NCBI GenBank assembly: GCA_937907585.1
Contig: CALCVH010000035.1
Location: 1 to 11,015 of the forward strand
Direction of reading: 5' to 3'
Source of the DNA: an uncultured Bacillota bacterium
Lineage (GTDB): Bacteria; Bacillota_I; Bacilli_A; Izemoplasmatales; UBA1188
Length of the DNA: 11,015 bases
Shown here one piece after another: positions 5,357-11,015 of the stretch. The notes beneath the pieces were generated by a model, which worked only from the letters and a program-made list of their open reading frames with translations, was not told where the DNA came from and searched no databases. How positions within the stretch are numbered: the first letter of the stretch is position 1; every line of letters begins with the position of its first letter. A program made the translations under genes and the position numbers.

Positions 5357-6555
5357 TATTTGTTGATTGATTCTCTAAATTTATTGTATTTTTCTAATAA
5401 TTCTTCAGAAATTGAAGGTGGTATTTTAGCGAATGCTTTTTCAAACATCTCTCTAGTTAGAGGGATAGCGACTCTTGAATTTCTTGCTTCTATTTCTTCT
5501 AAAGCTAATCTACAGGCTTCTTCAACTATACCAGAGATATCAGCGCCACTATAATATCCGGCTTTTACTTCCTTCTTACCAAGTGGAGTATCAACTACTA
5601 CTTTTCTATTAGTCATATTCACTATATCTTGTAAAGTAAAACCTTCTTCTAAATGGTAAGTTTCTGTACCATTAGTTTTGATTGTAGGAAGTTTAGATTT
5701 AATAATAGCTTCTATTGCTTCATCATCTGGTGGTGTAACATGCACAAGATGACTAAATCTCTTATATCTTAAATAAGCAGGATCTATAACGTCTGGTCTA
5801 TTTGTAGCCGCAACCATAATTCTTTTTGTACCATTTACACCAAATCCATTGATTCTTTGAAGAAGTTCAGTTGTGACCGCAGCCTTATAATCTTTTGTAT
5901 CATCTCCTCTTTTGCTGAAGATTGATTCGCATTCATCAACAAAAAGTACTGCGCCATCAGGAGATGCGTCTATTTCTTGGAATAATTGTTTAACTGCTTG
6001 TTCAGATTCACCAACATATGATTTAAAAATATCTGCTGGTGTTACAACGAACAAAGGTAGCTGCATCTTATTTGCGAGCGCTTCAGCGAACATTGTTTTA
6101 CCAGTTCCTGGTGCGCCATACATTAGTATTCCTAGTCCACCTTCCATTTTATAATGTTTAAGAAGTTCAGGATTTTCAGCCATAAACGCAAAAGACTTAA
6201 CTAATTCTTTTACGTTATTTAATCCTTTTACATCATCAAAAGTAGTATTTGGAATACTAGAACTCATAACTGAACCATATGATGCGGCTTTCGCTAATAA
6301 TCTTTTATAGTTATCAGCGTATACCTTCTTTTCTTCATCATCTATAGTTCTTTCACTGATACTTTTAGCGCAGCTTGCGGCGTTAGAATATCCAGTTCTT
6401 AATAATCTTTTATCTTCTAAAGAGATATCGTTTCTATCTTTATATTTATGAAGAACGCTTCTTATATTGTTAGTCGCTTCATTAAAGCGACTTTTAAGTT
6501 CGTCAATTGATAAAGAATCGGTATCTTTTCGATCTTTATTGCTGCCAATATCCAT
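5356..6555 (-). CDS. Single-domain classic AAA ATPase with N-terminal helical domain (Vps4/Cdc48-like plan)
   Basis: The protein has 399 residues. The AAA module (about 104-395) is intact: Walker A GAPGTGKT at 147-154, an aromatic pore loop (FKSYVGESE, Tyr180), Walker B VLFVDE with Asp207 and Glu208, sensor 1 Asn252 in AATNRPD, both arginine-finger positions (Arg263 and Arg266 in YLRYKRF), and a YSGADI sensor-2 segment. The Ser-Glu-rich end (SISEELLEKYNKF) resembles the tail of Cdc48/Vps4-type proteins. There is no second AAA ring, no peptidase motif (FtsH HExxH is absent) and no membrane segment. Residues 17-95 look like three helices joined by short loops, then a linker, reminiscent of a MIT domain. 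Such ATPases form hexamers that thread protein substrates through the pore. The start is set by TAGGAG, whose TAG is the stop of the upstream helical-protein gene 8 nt away. Its substrate is most simply that neighbour; the ESCRT comparison is by architecture only. Confidence 0.92.
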   Translation of the reverse strand: MDIGSNKDRKDTDSLSIDELKSRFNEATNNIRSVLHKYKDRNDISLEDKRLLRTGYSNAASCAKSISERTIDDEEKKVYADNYKRLLAKAASYGSVMSSSIPNTTFDDVKGLNNVKELVKSFAFMAENPELLKHYKMEGGLGILMYGAPGTGKTMFAEALANKMQLPLFVVTPADIFKSYVGESEQAVKQLFQEIDASPDGAVLFVDECESIFSKRGDDTKDYKAAVTTELLQRINGFGVNGTKRIMVAATNRPDVIDPAYLRYKRFSHLVHVTPPDDEAIEAIIKSKLPTIKTNGTETYHLEEGFTLQDIVNMTNRKVVVDTPLGKKEVKAGYYSGADISGIVEEACRLALEEIEARNSRVAIPLTREMFEKAFAKIPPSISEELLEKYNKFRESINK

Positions 6556-6563
6556 AATAACTC

Positions 6564-7283
6564 CTATGCGATATCATCAATATTAGAACCTGATCCAGTA
6601 TTTGTTGATGTTGAAGTAGTATCACTCACTGGTTCATTATTCATGTTATCAGTATCATTGAATCTCTTAGCGAACTTATCTAATACTGCGCCATTAGATT
6701 CGCTTCTTCCGAGTCCTTTACCTTTTTGATCTAATTTAGCGTTTAACTTTTTAGCGTTTTCAAAAGAACCTCTCATAGACAACATCGCTTTTCTCATCTC
6801 AGTTGACATAACAGTTGATGTTTCAATAGTAGAGTTGATTCTAAAGATTAATGATTTAATACGGTTAACATTGTTTCTTTGTGCTTTTTTAATCTGTCTT
6901 CTTTGTTTCATTCTCGCAAAGAAACCATAATTAGTTTTTAATTGTTGTTGAGTCATCTGTTCGCTAAATAATAGATTATCATCCATAATCATCATAGCGT
7001 CATTGAATAAAATCTCAACATCTTGGAATGTTTCCTGCATTTCAATGATATCTTCAAAGATTTCAGATACAACTAAGAAATTAACCATTAATTCAGTTCT
7101 ATAATCATCTTCTCCATATCTAGCTTTGTAAGCTTGAGCTCTTTCATAAACTCTTTTTTCACAATCGTTTAATCTTTCTTTGTTTTGAGCACGTCTAAAT
7201 TCAATTTCTTCTTTAGATCTAGTTACTTGTTTTACAGGTTCGTTATCTACCTTTTTAACTTGTTGATTTTGATAGTTTGGCAT
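6564..7283 (-). CDS. Helical, charged protein of unknown family; candidate substrate of the AAA ATPase
   Basis: I do not recognise this 239-residue protein as a named family. It has no signal peptide or membrane segment. Residues 24-185 appear almost entirely helical and strongly charged, with a basic cluster at about 124-143 (ARMKQRRQIKKAQRNN within it) that could bind acidic lipid or nucleic acid. A Gly/Ser linker follows (186-198), then a short amphipathic segment (VLDKFAKRF, 200-208), then a disordered Asn/Thr/Ser/Asp tail ending IDDIA. This plan, a basic helical hairpin with a linker, short C-terminal helix and acidic tail, is that of ESCRT-III proteins, and PspA/Vipp1 are known bacterial members of that superfamily. 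The segment at 200-208 loosely resembles a MIT-interacting motif. Sequence-level homology is not evident by eye; a plain coiled-coil adaptor is the alternative. AAGGAG precedes the ATG by about 7 nt. The gene sits 20 nt after the helicase gene and 8 nt before the AAA gene. Confidence 0.8.
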   Translation of the reverse strand: MPNYQNQQVKKVDNEPVKQVTRSKEEIEFRRAQNKERLNDCEKRVYERAQAYKARYGEDDYRTELMVNFLVVSEIFEDIIEMQETFQDVEILFNDAMMIMDDNLLFSEQMTQQQLKTNYGFFARMKQRRQIKKAQRNNVNRIKSLIFRINSTIETSTVMSTEMRKAMLSMRGSFENAKKLNAKLDQKGKGLGRSESNGAVLDKFAKRFNDTDNMNNEPVSDTTSTSTNTGSGSNIDDIA

Positions 7284-7303
7284 AATTATCTCCTTGCTTA
7301 TTA

Positions 7304-10300
7304 TTAAATATTATTTTCTAAAAATTCTCTAATTTTCTTCTTTTCTGATTCATTATTATAGAACCAGTTATAAGTATAGATGTTATAGAACTTCCATCCA
7401 TTTTGTTTGAGGATATTATAATACCTACAGTTAATATCTAGATACTTTTTACCACTTATATCCTTTTCTGCCCATAAGCCACATAAAGCCTTTGAATAGT
7501 CGCTAGATAATATTGCGATAGGTATTCTAATAGATCCTTTAGTTACACCATAGTTATATACTATTCTAGTTTTATCTATTCCGATAGATTCAAGGTATTC
7601 ACTAATATTCTTATAGAATGTATTAGGTTCTTCTTGAATAAATTGTTCCTTACCGAATTTAGATAGTTCTCTAGATATAAATAGATATTTTTGAATGAAT
7701 TCAACATTCTTATTAGTTATATCTTCTGGATTTATTGAATGGACTACATAAATCTTTGATTTAGATCTAGTAACGGCTACGTTAAATATACAATCTCCAA
7801 ATTCTCTATTTAATTCACCAAATGATTGAGATATGAATCCACCTTTATTCTTGCCATATGTTAAAGATAAAATCATATGGTCACATTCTTGTCCTTGAAC
7901 TTTTTCAATAGCTTTTACAAAGAATACTTTTTCAGGAACATCTAAAATATTTGTTAGTTTTCTAATTCTTTCATAAAGAACAGAATCCGCTTTGATTAAA
8001 TCTAAAATCAAATCTCTTTGGCTTTCACCAAATGCGACAACACCTAATGTAACAGCTAATTTATTTGTTTCAGGATTATAGTATCTATCAAAATGGTTTT
8101 TGATTATCTCAACTACCTTTTTAGCTTCAGGATAGTTTTCACCAAATTCACATATTCCATTTTCGATATAGATATCTTCAATTCCCAAATCATCCTTTTT
8201 AGGATTGAAAGTAGGGAATGTACGCATAAACGGATAATATTTTTCTTGAGAGAATTTGATTAGTGATTCAGTCTTACTTCTATAGTGACACTTTAGTTCA
8301 TATGTCTTAAGCAATTTTGAATTTAACGCTATCGCTAAGGCCGATTCTTCCTTAGATAATATTTCATCATTATCAAATTCTGTATCAACTTCTTTTATTT
8401 TGAAGTGCTTGATTGGAGGCATCTGCCACTCATCACCTACTATAATGCATTGTTTAGCCCTATATAATAGTGGTAACATCTCTACAGGTAACATCTGTGA
8501 TGCTTCATCGATTATTACTGTATCAAACGATTCATAATCATCTCTCACAAATAGTAATGATGCGGTCGAAGGCGATAAAATGAAATTTCTCTTAAGTTTT
8601 AATAAAACTTCTGGTTCATTTTTAAATAATAATCTTAGATTCTTTTCAGCTTTTTCATTATATAGCGCTCTATAGATTTCATCATGTTCATTGATATAAG
8701 ACATTAATGTATCTTCATTCTTTAGAACATTTAATTCTTCTATTTCGCCATATAACTCATATAGTTTATTAGTATCATCTTCTAAAGATAAAGCTATTTG
8801 ATTCATGAAATCAGAATATTTAGTGATCTTCGCTTTAATTAAATCATTATATAAAGATCTCATTATTATATTCTTAAATTCGTTCTTTTCATCGATATAG
8901 AAATCTAAATTAGAAACATATCTTTCAACCACTATCTTAACATCTACTAATTCATTAAATCTAACATCTTTAACTATATTAACGAATCTATCGTATGAAG
9001 ATAATAATTCACGGTTCTTAACTTCGCTAATAAATGATTTAATCATTTCAAAAGTCATATCACAATCAGCGTATACATAATAATTATCATCAAACATTGG
9101 ACGTAATCCATTTAATAAATCAGTAGATTTCTTAATTAATTTAGATAAAGTATCTTTATTATTCTTAACGAATGTTAAAAAGTTATAAACCTTATCTACA
9201 TTTTTAGAACCTAGTTCTATTAAACCTAGTATAGTTTTTGCGAATACTTCTCTATTTTGGACTTCAATTCCTAAAGCTATTTCATCTACAAGGTTATTAA
9301 ATCTAGTTGAAATAATTAAATCGCTTAAAACATTATTTAAATCAGATATAGTGTAGTTATCTTGTTTTAATAAGCTTGCTAAAGAAGTGATTTTCTTATA
9401 ATTATTATCCACAAGTGATAATACAGTCTTAATATTTTCATTATATCTAATTAGAACTTTTAATGTAGCGTATAAACTATCATTTAATTCTTTTTGAATA
9501 ATTCTAGATATATTAGATTTATTAGCTGATATTTCTTTTATAGTATTTAAATAAGAATTATAAGCTATAACTGAATCGCATATTTCATCAAATGTTACAT
9601 CATCTAGATAACTAAATCCTTTTAATTTCTTATATGCGTTATTTGCGCTAAAGTTAAAGAATTTAATCTCTTTTCCTTTATTCTTTAGACAAATATTATA
9701 ACTAGATTCAATAAAGGTTAATGTTTCACTATCTAAATCTTTTTTGAATACTCTATAGAAATCGTTTAATGATTTTTCTTTTTCGTTTTCTAGATTACTA
9801 ATTAATTCTATAAATGATTTTAATTTTAATACATCTTTTTCTTCTAGATAGTAACTATTATTATTCTTTAAGTACTCAAGATTAGAATTAATTAGTTCTA
9901 GTTCATCTTTAGATAAATCAGATATTAATTCTATATTCTTTAAAAACATTTGATAATCAATTAGCTTATTAAATTCTATATCTACATCTTTAACTACTCT
10001 ATCTTTAATATTTAGATAATCAACAAGCGCTAGATATAAATTTTTATAATATGAATCTAGATTATTAATATTTAGTATTTGTTCAACTTGAATCTTATTA
10101 ATATTGTTTTCTAAAAACCAAACTAAACTCATTAAAGTTAGATTATCAAATTCAATATTATTATCTTTTATAAGATTATATATTTCTTCAAGATAACTTC
10201 TAGCGGAATTGAAATCATCATAAACTTTTTCTTTATCCGCACCATACTTGATATTGAAATATGGGCACTTCTTAATAGAGTGAGTATATTTGTTAGTTAA

Positions 10301-11008
10301 TATTTCAAGTAATGAACTAATTGAGTCAATATTATTCTTTATTAAATCAAAATCATTTTTAGATATTATAAATGCTTTATCTTTATCAATTAAATGTAAT
10401 AATTCAAGATTTGAATCATATTTATAATATTCTAATAACGCTTTATAGAATGAATCTTCTATTAAATCATTATCATTTGTGAATTCATAATATTTAGTTA
10501 TTGAATCAAAAATCTTATTAGATGCGCTCTCTTTTAATTCACAATCTCTATTTTTATTATGATTTTGATAATCTTTTTTAAGTTCATAAATTCTCTTTAA
10601 TTCTTTTTTGATTTTAGATGGAGAAATATTTGCGGCTTGTGATTCTGTTTCAGCTTCTAGAAGTAAAGAAAAGTTTCTTATATTTTCAGGAAGCTTCGCA
10701 TATACTTCAGTCATCGCAGATATCTTTTTACTAGAAAATAACACTTTCTTACCATGCGAAATTAAACTTGAAATCATATTGGCGATAGTTAAGGTTTTTC
10801 CAGTTCCAGGAGGGCCCTTAATAATCATTGAATTACCTATTAATGAATCATGAACTATTTCTTCCTGAATAGAATCATATGGAAGTATTAAATCAAGTGA
10901 ACTTACATTAGTATTTTTAATAGGTTCAGAATCATTCTTTAAAAATATCTTTTGAACGTTATCGCTTAAATATACTTTATTATAATGATTCTTTAAATCA
11001 TAATACAT
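7304..11008 (-). CDS. UPF1-like SF1 helicase with large helical insertion and degenerate Vsr-like C-terminus (probably 5'-truncated)
   Basis: 1234 residues are visible. Helicase motifs in order: Q motif (LPYDSIQ, Gln48), motif I GPPGTGKT (65-72), motif Ia (KKVLFSSKKISAM), motif II VIIDEASQM (Asp834, Glu835), motif III VGDEWQMPP (858-865), motif IV CHYRS, motif V KVQGQECD (1036-1043) and motif VI NVAVTRSK (1076-1083, Arg1081). This is the AAA_11/AAA_12 (UPF1-like) arrangement seen in DUF4011-type bacterial helicases. Between motifs Ia and II lies a helical insertion of roughly 650 residues, rich in Lys, Asn, Leu, Ile and Asp. Residues 1131-1234 resemble the Vsr-like (MTES_1575) nuclease domain (NTFYKNISEYLESIG; LKQNGWKFYNIYTYNWF), but the usual IDLA and IEcDG positions read IPIA and LWAEK, so the nuclease looks inactive. 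The frame stays open from the ATG at 11006-11008 to the window edge with no ribosome site visible, and the helicase core starts unusually soon, so the true start is probably upstream. It heads the visible operon. Confidence 0.88.
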   Translation of the reverse strand: MYYDLKNHYNKVYLSDNVQKIFLKNDSEPIKNTNVSSLDLILPYDSIQEEIVHDSLIGNSMIIKGPPGTGKTLTIANMISSLISHGKKVLFSSKKISAMTEVYAKLPENIRNFSLLLEAETESQAANISPSKIKKELKRIYELKKDYQNHNKNRDCELKESASNKIFDSITKYYEFTNDNDLIEDSFYKALLEYYKYDSNLELLHLIDKDKAFIISKNDFDLIKNNIDSISSLLEILTNKYTHSIKKCPYFNIKYGADKEKVYDDFNSARSYLEEIYNLIKDNNIEFDNLTLMSLVWFLENNINKIQVEQILNINNLDSYYKNLYLALVDYLNIKDRVVKDVDIEFNKLIDYQMFLKNIELISDLSKDELELINSNLEYLKNNNSYYLEEKDVLKLKSFIELISNLENEKEKSLNDFYRVFKKDLDSETLTFIESSYNICLKNKGKEIKFFNFSANNAYKKLKGFSYLDDVTFDEICDSVIAYNSYLNTIKEISANKSNISRIIQKELNDSLYATLKVLIRYNENIKTVLSLVDNNYKKITSLASLLKQDNYTISDLNNVLSDLIISTRFNNLVDEIALGIEVQNREVFAKTILGLIELGSKNVDKVYNFLTFVKNNKDTLSKLIKKSTDLLNGLRPMFDDNYYVYADCDMTFEMIKSFISEVKNRELLSSYDRFVNIVKDVRFNELVDVKIVVERYVSNLDFYIDEKNEFKNIIMRSLYNDLIKAKITKYSDFMNQIALSLEDDTNKLYELYGEIEELNVLKNEDTLMSYINEHDEIYRALYNEKAEKNLRLLFKNEPEVLLKLKRNFILSPSTASLLFVRDDYESFDTVIIDEASQMLPVEMLPLLYRAKQCIIVGDEWQMPPIKHFKIKEVDTEFDNDEILSKEESALAIALNSKLLKTYELKCHYRSKTESLIKFSQEKYYPFMRTFPTFNPKKDDLGIEDIYIENGICEFGENYPEAKKVVEIIKNHFDRYYNPETNKLAVTLGVVAFGESQRDLILDLIKADSVLYERIRKLTNILDVPEKVFFVKAIEKVQGQECDHMILSLTYGKNKGGFISQSFGELNREFGDCIFNVAVTRSKSKIYVVHSINPEDITNKNVEFIQKYLFISRELSKFGKEQFIQEEPNTFYKNISEYLESIGIDKTRIVYNYGVTKGSIRIPIAILSSDYSKALCGLWAEKDISGKKYLDINCRYYNILKQNGWKFYNIYTYNWFYNNESEKKKIREFLENNI

Positions 11009-11015
11009 GCATATA

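Noticed and set aside
5356..6555. FtsH protease identity for the AAA ATPase
   Set aside because: There is no HExxH metalloprotease domain after the AAA module and no N-terminal membrane segments.
5360..10853. Plus-strand frames at 5360-5554, 5912-6154 and 10608-10853
   Set aside because: They are mirror frames of the AAA and helicase genes; the last two cover the complement of the Walker A regions, giving PGAP/PGGP-like strings with no meaning.
1..11015. tRNA, rRNA or insertion sequence
   Set aside because: I saw no tRNA-like cloverleaf, rRNA stretch, transposase motif or terminal inverted repeats; intergenic gaps are all under 150 nt.

Overview
The DNA is very AT-rich and every gene I can support reads leftward (minus strand). 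Trp is encoded by TGG in the places I checked, and two genes end in TGA with further stops close behind, so the standard code fits and Mycoplasma-type code 4 does not. Low GC, AGGAG-type ribosome sites, a short S/T-rich lipoprotein and a BspA-like leucine-rich-repeat protein point to a low-GC Firmicute or an uncultured gut Bacilli/Mollicutes relative (RF39-like). That placement is inference.

In transcription order (right to left), the first unit is a compact six-gene array with gaps of 20, 8, -1, 20 and 34 nt. It holds: an UPF1-like SF1 helicase with a large helical insertion and a Vsr-like C-terminal domain that seems to have lost its catalytic residues (7304-11008, probably cut by the window edge); a 239-aa helical protein (6564-7283); a single-domain classic AAA ATPase with an N-terminal three-helix region (5356-6555); a six-helix membrane protein (4721-5356); an LRR_5 protein without a signal peptide (3213-4700); and an SRAP/YedK-family protein (2615-3178). 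It ends at a strong intrinsic terminator (2586-2615).

The second unit has its own likely promoter (-10 at 2525-2530). It encodes an SMC/ABC-type ATPase (1084-2505) overlapping a small TOPRIM protein (591-1109). The TOPRIM protein continues in the -1 frame as a 64-aa segment (400-594), so the gene may be frameshifted, recoded or split. ATPase plus separate TOPRIM is the layout of anti-phage pairs such as PARIS (AriA/AriB) and AbiL/RloAB. A double-tier stem-loop (352-395) and a 15-bp terminator (301-347) follow. A truncated lipoprotein gene (1-256) runs off the left edge.

The most interesting candidate is the helical protein / AAA / membrane protein trio. The AAA has the general plan of Vps4 (small helical N-terminal domain, linker, one classic AAA module with an aromatic pore loop). 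Its upstream neighbour has the general plan of an ESCRT-III or PspA-type substrate (basic helical core, flexible linker, short amphipathic segment, acidic tail). This is a hypothesis from architecture and motif reading, not demonstrated homology.
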